NCBI RefSeq assembly: GCF_020829685.1
Contig: NZ_JAIVFR010000425.1
Location: 1 to 6,107, forward strand
DNA from: Nostoc sp. CHAB 5715
Lineage (GTDB): Bacteria > Cyanobacteriota > Cyanobacteriia > Cyanobacteriales > Nostocaceae
DNA: 6,107 nt
Direction: 5' to 3'
Positions within the stretch are counted from its first letter, which is position 1. Every line of letters begins with the position of its first letter. Below the pieces are notes generated by a model. That model was not told the DNA's origin. It saw only the letters and a list, made by a program, of their open reading frames with translations, and did not search any database. Below, piece after piece: positions 1 to 5,456 of the stretch. Position numbers and translations under genes: made by a program.

Positions 1-2
1 GA

Positions 3-320
3 TCGCAAATTATTCAATCGGAGTATCGGTTTTCTCATAAAGAGAGTTTGGGCATTTCCGCCTCGACAAAAGGGGTGGATGCCCATAATTCTTTGTCTAC
101 TCAAATTCAGAAATCCCACTTGCACTCATCGCTAACTCATAGAGAACAGGAAGTCTTAGAGTTATTGACTCATGGTCTTTCTAATGCCGAAATGGGTCAT
201 CAGCTACACCTGAGTCCTCGCACAGTGGAAAAGTACGTTAGCAGTTTATTGAGAAAAACCTCAACCAGCAACCGAGCAGAATTGGTGCGTTTTGCGATGA
301 AGCATGGTTTGGTGGAATAA
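3..320 (+). CDS. LuxR/NarL-family transcriptional regulator, C-terminal part (5' end outside window)
   Basis: The reading frame is open from the first bases of the window to the TAA at 318-320, so the gene starts upstream; the TTG at 48 is only an internal codon. The 105 visible residues are a polar linker of about 45 residues followed by a GerE/LuxR-type helix-turn-helix. That domain starts at LTHREQEVLELL and continues through the recognition-helix region LSPRTVEKYVSSLLRK to the family-typical ending with NRAELVRFA. Such domains bind DNA, usually at the C-terminus of a two-component response regulator or another sensor protein. The N-terminal domain that would show the input signal is not in the window. 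The gene faces the phosphatase gene convergently. The family is near certain, but nothing here identifies the member or its targets. Confidence 0.9.
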   Translation, partial: SQIIQSEYRFSHKESLGISASTKGVDAHNSLSTQIQKSHLHSSLTHREQEVLELLTHGLSNAEMGHQLHLSPRTVEKYVSSLLRKTSTSNRAELVRFAMKHGLVE

Positions 321-336
321 AAAAAGTTAGGAGTAG

Positions 337-356
337 AGACGCGATTAATCGCGTCT
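337..356. repeat. Perfect 20-bp palindrome downstream of the luxR-type gene
   Basis: AGACGCGATTAATCGCGTCT equals its own reverse complement. It starts 17 nt after the LuxR-type stop codon, in the gap between two convergent genes. As RNA it can form an 8-bp stem with a TTAA loop from either strand. No T-run follows, so it is not a standard intrinsic terminator. From memory, closely similar AGACGCGAT...ATCGCGTCT palindromes are scattered between genes in Nostoc-type genomes, which suggests a dispersed repeat. A role at the 3' ends of transcripts is inference. Confidence 0.8.
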
Positions 357-378
357 GTGTAGGAGTGAGGAATTAAAT

Positions 379-507
379 CAGTGAACAGTCAACAGTTATC
401 AGTTACCGGAGTACAGCGTAGCCTTTGAAACAGTGAACAGTGAACTGATAACTGATATAGTAGGGGACTTAAACCCAATTATTTTAACTGATAACTGATA
501 ACTGTTA
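379..507. repeat. Interrupted heptamer repeats (CAGTGAA / CTGATAA type)
   Basis: Three blocks of 7-bp units lie between the convergent genes. At 379-406 there are four units (cagtgaa, cagtcaa, cagttat, cagttac). At 431-458 there are four (cagtgaa twice, ctgataa, ctgatat). At 487-507 there are three (actgata twice, actgtta). The blocks are separated by unrelated stretches of 24 and 28 bp. This is the short tandemly repeated repetitive (STRR) style of heterocystous cyanobacteria. No gene is apparent in this gap. Confidence 0.8.
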
Positions 508-510
508 AAA

Positions 511-560
511 CTCCTAACTCATAACTCCTAACTCCTAACTCATAACTCCTAACTCCTAAC
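511..560. repeat. CTCCTAA heptamer array overlapping the phosphatase 3' end
   Basis: Seven consecutive 7-mers plus one base: ctcctaa, ctcataa, ctcctaa, ctcctaa, ctcataa, ctcctaa, ctcctaa. The alternation also makes an exact 21-bp period (511-531 equals 532-552), which suggests a three-unit block was duplicated. The last three codons of the phosphatase and its TAG stop (549-551) lie in the array, so the protein end is set by repeat sequence. Confidence 0.92.
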
Positions 561-1019
561 TTTTGTAAGCAGACCTTCACAAGCATCGATCAGTAAATCA
601 ATAACCCGATTAAATCCCTCTTGACCACCGTAATAGGGATCTGGAACTTCCTTCAGGGTGTGTTGAGAGCAAAACTCGCACATCAAACGCACTTTATGCT
701 GATACTGCTTAGTTTGATCAAGAGCGAGGATGTTCTCATAATTTTCTTGATCCATCGCTAAAATTAAATCAAAGTCTTGAAAGTCTGACTTTTGAAACTG
801 GCGTGCTCGACCACGTAGTTTAATTCCCAACTTTGTAGCAGCCGCAGCACTCATGCGTCTGTCAGGTGGGCTACCAACGTGATAACTAGATGTACCAGCT
901 GAGTCACAGAGTATCTGTTCGCTCAAGCCAGCCTGCTCAATTAGATGATTCATAATGTTTTCTGCCGATGGCGATCGGCAGATGTTACCTAAGCAGACAA
1001 ATAGCAACTTGTAAACCAT
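549..1019 (-). CDS. Low-molecular-weight protein tyrosine phosphatase
   Basis: A 156-residue cytoplasmic enzyme, the usual length for this family, which removes phosphate from phosphotyrosine through a cysteinyl-phosphate intermediate. The signature P-loop CLGNICRS is at residues 9-16, with Cys9 as nucleophile and Arg15 as phosphate-binding residue. The general-acid loop DPYYGG starts at Asp127, and the DSAGT segment is at 39-43. All catalytic elements are present, so it is probably active. It lies 62 bp downstream of the YbaB-type gene on the same strand and is probably cotranscribed with it; no Shine-Dalgarno sequence is visible before the ATG. The last residues (VRS) and the stop codon are written in heptamer repeat. 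In bacteria such enzymes often act on tyrosine kinases of polysaccharide export. From memory, one of Anabaena PCC 7120 has been linked to the heterocyst polysaccharide layer; orthology is not tested here. Confidence 0.95.
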   Translation of the reverse strand: MVYKLLFVCLGNICRSPSAENIMNHLIEQAGLSEQILCDSAGTSSYHVGSPPDRRMSAAAATKLGIKLRGRARQFQKSDFQDFDLILAMDQENYENILALDQTKQYQHKVRLMCEFCSQHTLKEVPDPYYGGQEGFNRVIDLLIDACEGLLTKVRS

Positions 1020-1030
1020 AGATATGTTTT

Positions 1031-1086
1031 GTCAATAGTCAATAGTCATTTGTCCTTTGTCCAATGACCAACGACTAATGACTAAA
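1031..1086. repeat. Degenerate GTCAATA/GACTAAT heptamer array between phosphatase and ybaB
   Basis: Eight consecutive 7-mers: gtcaata, gtcaata, gtcattt, gtccttt, gtccaat, gaccaac, gactaat, gactaaa. Every unit starts with G and has C at position 3. The last unit contains the stop codon of the YbaB-type gene (1082-1084). The array takes up nearly all of the 62-bp gap before the phosphatase start. Confidence 0.85.
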
Positions 1087-1429
1087 ATCCAGGAAGTTCT
1101 AGTCCACTGGTCAATTCTTCCATACGTTCCCGCATTGTTGCTGTGGATTTGTTGTAGGCTTCTTTCATTGCCACTGTCACCAGATCAGAAAGTACTTCTG
1201 CACCTTCCCCTAGAGCATCTGGAGAAATTTCTACCCGCTTGGGTTCTTGATTACCACTGACAATCACCTTCACCAGACCACCGCCAGATTCTCCTAGAAT
1301 CTCCATTTGCTCCAATTCTTCTTGGAGTCGCTTTGCGCCTTCTTGAACTTGCTGCGCTTTCTTAAAAGCGTCAGCCAATTCTTTCATTTTTCCTAAGCCA
1401 AAGCCGAATCCTTGTCCTTTACCTGTCAT
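1082..1429 (-). CDS. ybaB: YbaB/EbfC-family nucleoid-associated protein
   Basis: A 115-residue protein of the YbaB/EbfC family, small dimeric proteins that bind DNA and help organise the nucleoid. The visible order fits the family. A Gly-rich N-terminus ([16 protein letters not shown]) leads into a long charged helix (about residues 14-44, [16 protein letters not shown]). The conserved core (about 50-75, [20 protein letters not shown]) has the G-G-G-x-V-K-V pattern. A C-terminal helix (about 78-109) with [14 protein letters not shown] completes it. It is the first gene of a probable two-gene unit with the phosphatase downstream. No Shine-Dalgarno sequence precedes the ATG, but a TATAAT box lies 43 bp upstream. 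Which genes it affects cannot be read from the sequence. Confidence 0.94.
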   Translation of the reverse strand: MTGKGQGFGFGLGKMKELADAFKKAQQVQEGAKRLQEELEQMEILGESGGGLVKVIVSGNQEPKRVEISPDALGEGAEVLSDLVTVAMKEAYNKSTATMRERMEELTSGLELPGF

Positions 1430-1471
1430 AATTGGTTTTACGCGTATGCGTTGAATAACAAATCAAATTCA

Positions 1472-1477
1472 ATTATA
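1472..1477 (-). promoter_or_regulatory. Probable -10 box of the ybaB promoter
   Basis: On the minus strand this is a perfect TATAAT, 42 bp from the ybaB start codon, which would give a leader of about 35 nt. No good -35 hexamer lies 16-18 bp upstream, so the promoter is assigned from the -10 alone. Confidence 0.5.
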
Positions 1478-1531
1478 GATGCGGTAAGTAATTTGCCTCT
1501 TTTTTTACCAATAATTAATGCGTTATAGAAT

Positions 1532-1566
1532 GGGGAGTGGGGAGTAGGGAGTAGGGAATAAGGAAT
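1532..1566. repeat. Short GGGGAGT heptamer array
   Basis: Five 7-mers that drift in sequence: ggggagt, ggggagt, agggagt, agggaat, aaggaat. It is the same repeat type as the arrays flanking devC, here in the gap upstream of ybaB. Confidence 0.85.
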
Positions 1567-1648
1567 TAGGCTTTTCGAGTTGTACCGAGCTTTTTCAGAA
1601 ATCAAATATTAGTCCTATATTACTCATTGCTGTGAAATTAACGCTAAC

Positions 1649-1857
1649 CTCCCTTTTAAAGCTACCGTGTACGTCTCTGTTGAGGCAATTTACGGTTTAT
1701 TGAATAGCCCAAAGAAACCTCACCCTGGTTTTGCTTGTGCAAAACCTGTCCCTCTCCTTAGTAAGGAGAGGGATGTCCGTCAGGACAGGGTGAGATTTTA
1801 AAGACTTTTAGATAATCAGATGACTTATATACACCACCGTAGCTTTTTTAAAGGGGG
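1649..1857. repeat. Weak outer inverted repeat around the multi-hairpin element
   Basis: AAAGCTAC at 1658-1665 is matched by GTAGCTTT at 1839-1846. The flanks are similar: a CCCTTTT stretch outside the left copy against AAAGGGGG outside the right, and CGTGT inside the left against a gapped GGTGGTGT inside the right. The arms enclose about 170 bp holding the palindromic element. This could be the ends of a small non-autonomous mobile element, but there is no clear target-site duplication and no transposase. Confidence 0.3.
1718..1795. repeat. Multi-hairpin palindromic element (four-stem fold)
   Basis: Four nested complementary pairs cover almost every base. An outer stem pairs 1719-1727 with 1786-1794 (CTCACCCTG/CAGGGTGAG). 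Inside it are hairpin A (1727-1734 with 1739-1746, GGTTTTGC/GCAAAACC), hairpin B (1749-1760 with 1762-1773, TCCCTCTCCTTA/TAAGGAGAGGGA) and hairpin C (1774-1778 with 1783-1787, TGTCC/GGACA). The element could form a cloverleaf-like structure. From memory, similar CCTCACCC...GGAGAGGG elements recur between genes in Nostoc-type genomes, so it is probably a dispersed repeat. It is not a tRNA. Confidence 0.7.
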
Positions 1858-1872
1858 AACTAGAATCGAATG

Positions 1873-1897
1873 CCCCCAATTTATCGGGGGTTGGGGG
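1873..1897 (-). terminator. Hairpin downstream of devA, weak terminator candidate
   Basis: CCCCCAA (1873-1879) can pair with TTGGGGG (1891-1897) across an 11-nt loop; the inner GGGGG at 1886-1890 is an alternative partner. It starts 35 bp after the devA stop in the direction of transcription. No T-run follows on the minus strand, so a classical intrinsic terminator is doubtful. The hairpin may simply be part of a dispersed repeat. Confidence 0.3.
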
Positions 1898-1932
1898 ATC
1901 TCTTGTGCGTAAAGTTTTAATAAAAAACCAAC

Positions 1933-2631
1933 CTAACCGGCTGTAACAACAGCATCATCATTTACTAACTTGCCATCTTCCATGTAGACGATGCGATCGG
2001 CAATATCTAGAATGCGGTTGTCATGAGTAACTAAGAGAATAGTACAATCCTGTTCTTTAGCTAGGCTTTGCATCAGGTTGACCACATCTCGTCCCGATTT
2101 ACTGTCAAGGGCGGCGGTGGGTTCATCTGCTAAGACAATTTTAGGACGACCGACCAACGCACGAGCGATCGCAACTCTTTGTTTTTGTCCCCCAGATAAA
2201 TCATCAGGATAATAATTCAGGCGATGCCCTAATCCTACCTCCTCTAACATTTGGGCTGACCGGGTTTTCATTTCTGCTGGGGAAATATTATTATGCACTT
2301 CCAAGCCCATTCTGACGTTCTGGAGTACTGTCAGGCTACCGTGCAAGTTGTGCGCTTGAAAAATATAACCGTTACTGCGTCGCGCTTGGGTAAGTTGTGC
2401 TTTGTTAGCGCCACACAGTTCTTGTTCCAATATTTGCAAACTACCAGATTGGGCAGAACGCAAGCCGCCGACTAAAGTGAGAAGTGTAGTTTTACCAGAA
2501 CCAGAAGGCCCAGTCATAATAATAATTTCGCCAGCGTTAATATCGAGGTTGATATCAAAGAGAACTTGCTTGCGGAGTTGACCATGACCAAAATAGTGGT
2601 CGAGATTTTTAACAGAGATTACAGGAGGCAT
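1933..2631 (-). CDS. devA: DevA-type ABC exporter ATPase
   Basis: A complete 232-residue cytoplasmic ATPase that powers the exporter. All nucleotide-binding motifs are present: Walker A GPSGSGKT (41-48), Q-loop Gln92, signature LSGGQ (145-149), Walker B IVLADE (165-170) with catalytic Glu170, and switch His203. The sequence is of the LolD/MacB-like class that pairs with four-helix permeases. The short N-terminus with a DHYFGHGQLRKQVL stretch fits the DevA family. It is the last gene of the devB-devC-devA set, 97 bp after the devC stop. No purine-rich ribosome-binding site precedes its ATG; the leader is pyrimidine-rich and starts with a heptamer array. Translation may depend on coupling or an SD-independent route. 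In Anabaena the family founder exports heterocyst glycolipid; this copy could be a paralogue with another substrate. Confidence 0.95.
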   Translation of the reverse strand: MPPVISVKNLDHYFGHGQLRKQVLFDINLDINAGEIIIMTGPSGSGKTTLLTLVGGLRSAQSGSLQILEQELCGANKAQLTQARRSNGYIFQAHNLHGSLTVLQNVRMGLEVHNNISPAEMKTRSAQMLEEVGLGHRLNYYPDDLSGGQKQRVAIARALVGRPKIVLADEPTAALDSKSGRDVVNLMQSLAKEQDCTILLVTHDNRILDIADRIVYMEDGKLVNDDAVVTAG

Positions 2632-2643
2632 ACTTAGGAGATT

Positions 2644-2724
2644 GGGGAGTGGGGAGTGGGGAGTGGTGAGTGGGGAATTGTCAGTTGTTTTTCACTATTC
2701 CCTATTCCCTACTCCCTACTCCCC
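2644..2724. repeat. Inverted pair of heptamer arrays between devC and devA
   Basis: The left array (2644-2678) is ggggagt three times, ggtgagt, ggggaat. The right array (2697-2724) is the opposite orientation: attccct twice, actccct, actcccc. An 18-bp spacer separates them. The arms are complementary enough, with G-T pairs, for a long hairpin of up to about 28 pairs in the mRNA between devC and devA. The right array lies 5 bp after the devC stop and the left array ends 12 nt before the devA start, so the gap is almost entirely repeat. Confidence 0.9.
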
Positions 2725-2729
2725 ATTTT

Positions 2730-3902
2730 CTAAAACATATCTGCGGGGTCAGCCGATTGTAATTTACGGGTGGCGATCGCACCAGAAATTACACACATAA
2801 TTATAGTTAGAGTTAATACCGTCATGGCCCGCGCTACGGTCATGTAAAGTGGCAAATTGGTGGCATTACGAGTTAAATGATAAAGCCCTAAAGGTGCGAT
2901 CGCTCCGGGAATAAAACCTAAAACTGCCAAAATTATCGCCTCTTCAAACACCACACCTAATAAGTAGAGATTGTCATACCCCATTGCTTTGAAAGTGGCG
3001 TATTCTTTTATATGAGAATTAACATCTGTAGAAAGAACTTGATAAACGATAATCACGCCTACCATAAACCCCATTGCTACACCCAGGCTGAAGATAAAGC
3101 CGATAGCAGTATTTGTTTTCCAGTAATTTATTTCAAATTCGATAAATTCTGCTTTGGTTAAAACTTTAACATCGTCATCTAAATAAGCTTCTAAAGTTGT
3201 TTTCATCTGCTCTGGGTCATAGCCTGGTTGTAGTTGTATTAAACCTAGACTGACACCGCTAGCTTCTCGCCTGGGAAATAGTCGCAAAAAGTTCTGGTCG
3301 TTGGTGATTAAAGTACCATCGGCTATGAAGGAAGCCCCGACTGAAAATAAACCGCTAATGGTAATTGTCCGGCGTTCTATTTCGGTTGTGACAGTTTTAC
3401 CTTGTTCAATTTGGGCGATCGCATCATTATAATCTCCTCTAGAGGCGCGATCGAACAAAACGGTATCTGGTAGCTTAAGAGCATCTATCTGGCGATTCAC
3501 ATCCGCTAAGTTAAACACTTGCTGATCGGGATTGAACCCCATAACTAATATTGTCGTCTTTTGATGTGTTTGGGGATTTTTCCAATCAACAATGTTGATA
3601 TACATTCCTTCTGCCGACTTTACACCTGGTACATCCATTGCTTGATAGAGCCGTCGCCGCGTAAAGCTAGACATATTTGCTAGGTTACGTGCTTGGGGAC
3701 TAATGACAAACATATCAGCCTGCATACTGCGATGCAGGATTGTGTTACTTTCAAACAGGGCAGTCTGAAACCCTAGCTGCATGAACATCAGAACATCAGC
3801 AAAGGCAATGCCTGATAATGCTACCAAAAGACGGCCTTTTTCATGACTCAGTTGCAGCCATCCTAAAGGCGTTCGCCGCCGCAGTTGTTCGATTAATTTC
3901 AT
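2730..3902 (-). CDS. devC: DevC-type ABC exporter permease
   Basis: A 390-residue inner-membrane permease, the partner of DevA and DevB. One membrane helix lies near the N-terminus (about 25-49). A large periplasmic domain follows (about 50-262), then three helices (about 264-290, 314-340, 356-376), the four-helix MacB/FtsX-like plan. The conserved [10 protein letters not shown] loop (300-309) and the ending DPADMF fit the DevC family. I chose the ATG at 3902 ([18 protein letters not shown]) because homologues of this family start at this amphipathic segment. The frame stays open 73 codons further, to a TTG at 4121, but that extension is coded wholly by tandem repeats (HWALGIG and proline-rich units). 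There is no Shine-Dalgarno sequence; a CCCCACTCCTTCTT leader precedes the ATG. Confidence 0.93.
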   Translation of the reverse strand: MKLIEQLRRRTPLGWLQLSHEKGRLLVALSGIAFADVLMFMQLGFQTALFESNTILHRSMQADMFVISPQARNLANMSSFTRRRLYQAMDVPGVKSAEGMYINIVDWKNPQTHQKTTILVMGFNPDQQVFNLADVNRQIDALKLPDTVLFDRASRGDYNDAIAQIEQGKTVTTEIERRTITISGLFSVGASFIADGTLITNDQNFLRLFPRREASGVSLGLIQLQPGYDPEQMKTTLEAYLDDDVKVLTKAEFIEFEINYWKTNTAIGFIFSLGVAMGFMVGVIIVYQVLSTDVNSHIKEYATFKAMGYDNLYLLGVVFEEAIILAVLGFIPGAIAPLGLYHLTRNATNLPLYMTVARAMTVLTLTIIMCVISGAIATRKLQSADPADMF

Positions 3903-3912
3903 AAGAAGGAGT

Positions 3913-4107
3913 GGGGAGTGGGGAGTGGGGAGTGGGGAGTGAGGGAGATGAGGGAGATGGGGGAGCAGGGGGAGCAGGGGGAGCAGGGGAGGATGAGGGA
4001 GATGAGGAAGACAAGGCGAATAACCAATGCCCAATGCCCAATGCCCAATGCCCAATGCCCAATGCCCAATGCCCAATGCCCCATGCCCAATTCCCAATTC
4101 CCAATTC
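3913..4107. repeat. Composite minisatellite filling the devB-devC gap
   Basis: Three joined arrays. At 3913-3940 there are four exact GGGGAGT heptamers. At 3941-4012 there are eight nonamers (GAGGGAGAT, GAGGGAGAT, GGGGGAGCA three times, GGGGAGGAT, GAGGGAGAT, GAGGAAGAC). After an 11-bp linker, 4024-4107 has twelve heptamers: CCAATGC eight times, CCCATGC, then CCAATTC three times. The block starts 3 bp after the devB stop and ends 10 bp before the devC ATG. Because seven is not a multiple of three, the heptamers code the same seven-residue cycle (GIGHWAL on the minus strand) in every frame, so no minus-strand frame has a stop there. The near-identical units imply recent expansion and likely length variation between strains. 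Confidence 0.95.
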
Positions 4108-4110
4108 CCT

Positions 4111-5421
4111 TTAAATTTCAATTACCGCCTTGACTTGCAAATTAGTGAAACTAGAAGCATTTTGACTGGATAGTTTATTGAGTTGCACATGCACTTCCAC
4201 TACTCTGCCATCAATATTGCTAGAGGGATCAGTGTTAATCAGATTTTGCCGCTTTACCTGCATACCAATCCAATCCACTCTTCCTTCTAATTCATTGCGT
4301 AGGGAATCACTGCTTACCCGCACATCCTGTCCCGGACGAACTTTCTTGATATCACTTTGGTAGACTTCTACTACTGCATACATCTGGTCGGTTTGACCTA
4401 TAGCTACAATTCCTTCATTGCCAACAGTTTCTCCGGCTCGTGTATTAATCTCCAAAATTCGACCGGCTTTAGGAGCCACAACGTATGCCTGCGCCAGTTG
4501 TACTCTAATTTTATCCGCCGTGGCTTGAGCGCTGTCTACCTCTGCTTGTGCGTTTGCTATATCTGTTGGACGGACTTCAGCAGTTTGATTCAAGTTAGCT
4601 TTTGCTTCGTTAATCTGCTGTTGCAAGCTGGCGAGGGTTTGATCCTGGTTGGCTTTTGCTTCGTTAAGCTGCTGTTGTAGGGTAGCTACAGTTCTTGTCT
4701 GGGTGGCTTGACTTTCAATTAACGCTTGAGTGGAAGTTTCGGCGCTTAAGCGTCTGCTATCAACTTCCTCGCTAGAAATTGCTCCTGCTTTGTATAAAGT
4801 TTCGTAGCGCTGCACGTCAGCTTGAGCATTACGTCTCTCGGCTGCTACGCGAGCCACTGTTGCTTGCAAGCTCCGTTGTTGCCCAAGGAGTTCTGCTTCT
4901 ATACGATTAATTGTGGCTTGCTGAGTTTTAATGTTTCCTTCCAGTTCTACTTGCAAACGATTCACGGTAGCTTGACGCGCTCCAATTTCTCCCTGTTTGG
5001 CTCCAGCTTTTACCTGGTTAAGGCGGGTTTTGGCAACTTGAACTTGTTTTTGTGCTTCAGCTAAACTAGCTTGTAGGCGATCGCGGTTGTCCATAATCGC
5101 AATTACCTGCCCAGCTTTGACGCGATCGCCTTCTTTCACCAATAGTTGCTCTACCCGATTTCCTTCACCAGTTGAAGAAGGCGCTGACAGTTTTATTACC
5201 TCTCCCTTTGGTTCCAATCGCCCTAATGCTGTTACTGTTTTTACCACAGGCTGAACTGCTACTGGTGTTTTTTGTTTTTCATTAGCTGTAGCCTGGAACT
5301 TCATCACAGCATAAACACTGATTCCGCCTATTGCTAAAGATGTAATTATTGCAAGTAGAATAGGCGATCGCAAAAGATTCTGAGAAGACCTTAAACTCTC
5401 TGAATTCCTGTTTTGCTCCAT
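4111..5421 (-). CDS. devB: DevB-type membrane-fusion (HlyD-like) protein
   Basis: A 436-residue periplasmic adaptor that would bridge the DevC/DevA pump to a TolC-like outer-membrane channel (not in this window). A short cytoplasmic tail is followed by one membrane anchor (about 20-40, [20 protein letters not shown]). Next come the first half of the lipoyl-like domain (about 78-112, with [11 protein letters not shown]), a very long Ala/Gln/Glu-rich coiled-coil hairpin (about 113-310), the second lipoyl half (about 312-344, with [10 protein letters not shown]) and a beta-barrel domain to the C-terminus. An in-frame repeat lies in the coiled coil at 248-282. It is the first gene of the cluster, divergent from the tetR-type gene. 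The ATG at 5421 has a purine-rich AAGGGG 8 nt upstream, the only good ribosome-binding site in the cluster. DevB family by layout and context; the substrate is unknown. Confidence 0.94.
   Translation of the reverse strand: MEQNRNSESLRSSQNLLRSPILLAIITSLAIGGISVYAVMKFQATANEKQKTPVAVQPVVKTVTALGRLEPKGEVIKLSAPSSTGEGNRVEQLLVKEGDRVKAGQVIAIMDNRDRLQASLAEAQKQVQVAKTRLNQVKAGAKQGEIGARQATVNRLQVELEGNIKTQQATINRIEAELLGQQRSLQATVARVAAERRNAQADVQRYETLYKAGAISSEEVDSRRLSAETSTQALIESQATQTRTVATLQQQLNEAKANQDQTLASLQQQINEAKANLNQTAEVRPTDIANAQAEVDSAQATADKIRVQLAQAYVVAPKAGRILEINTRAGETVGNEGIVAIGQTDQMYAVVEVYQSDIKKVRPGQDVRVSSDSLRNELEGRVDWIGMQVKRQNLINTDPSSNIDGRVVEVHVQLNKLSSQNASSFTNLQVKAVIEI
4584..4677 (-). repeat. 54-bp-period internal duplication in devB
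   Basis: Positions 4594-4623 and 4648-4677 match at 28 of 30 bases, 54 bp apart, and similarity extends a few bases on. The protein shows it as two 18-residue units, [15 protein letters not shown]... and [15 protein letters not shown], in the coiled-coil hairpin. The duplication is in frame and adds 18 residues (heptad plus hendecad), so it would lengthen the hairpin by roughly 2.7 nm if both units lie in one helix. Confidence 0.8.
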
Positions 5422-5442
5422 ACTATTTTCCCCTTCCCACCA

Positions 5443-5456
5443 GTAGCAACTTGTAC
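5443..5456. promoter_or_regulatory. NtcA-like site GTA-N8-TAC
   Basis: GTAGCAACTTGTAC matches the palindromic core recognised by NtcA, the nitrogen regulator of cyanobacteria. It lies 21 bp before the devB start codon, too close for normal activation of devB. Toward tetR, a TAAACT (form TA-N3-T) at 5481-5486 follows after 24 bp, near the usual 22-23 bp of NtcA-activated promoters. A six-base match is expected about 1.5 times by chance in a window of this size, so this is only a candidate. Confidence 0.35.

Larger units (their letters stand above)
1430..1932. other. 503-bp gene-free stretch between ybaB and devA
   Basis: No convincing coding region on either strand. It contains the probable ybaB promoter (about 1472-1477), a short heptamer array (1532-1566), a multi-hairpin palindromic element (1718-1795) inside a weak outer inverted repeat (1649-1857), and a C/G hairpin near the devA end (1873-1897). 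In 1567-1648 I see only A/T-rich sequence with no gene or clear signal. It separates the exporter cluster from the ybaB-phosphatase pair, which are on the same strand, so transcript read-through is possible but unproven. Confidence 0.8.
2165..5371. repeat. HIP1 octamers (GCGATCGC), seven copies
   Basis: Perfect copies lie at 2165-2172, 2773-2780, 2896-2903, 3415-3422, 5077-5084, 5122-5129 and 5364-5371. All are inside devA, devC or devB; none is in the phosphatase or ybaB genes. This octamer is strongly over-represented in many cyanobacterial genomes and supports the assignment of the organism. Confidence 0.9.

Noticed and set aside
48..320. A complete 90-residue LuxR-type protein starting at TTG 48
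   Set aside because: The frame is open to the window edge and the visible part is the C-terminal domain only, so the gene begins outside.
1057..1260. A 67-residue plus-strand frame opposite ybaB
   Set aside because: It is antisense to a well-supported gene and starts in heptamer repeat.
1718..1795. tRNA gene, because of the cloverleaf-like pairing
   Set aside because: The arms do not match tRNA lengths and there is no T-loop or anticodon-loop sequence.
3913..4107. CRISPR array
   Set aside because: Units are 7-9 bp with no unique spacers, and no cas gene is present.
3903..4121. devC starting at TTG 4121 (463 residues)
   Set aside because: The first 73 residues are entirely repeat-coded, while the ATG at 3902 begins a family-typical N-terminus. 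Kept as a finding, not as the annotated start.
3841..4133. Other short reading frames across the minisatellite on both strands
   Set aside because: They exist only because heptamers and nonamers lack stop codons; no domain or start signal supports them.
4178..5064. Plus-strand frames opposite devB
   Set aside because: They are antisense to the coiled-coil coding region, Cys/Ser/Leu-rich, with no recognisable domain.
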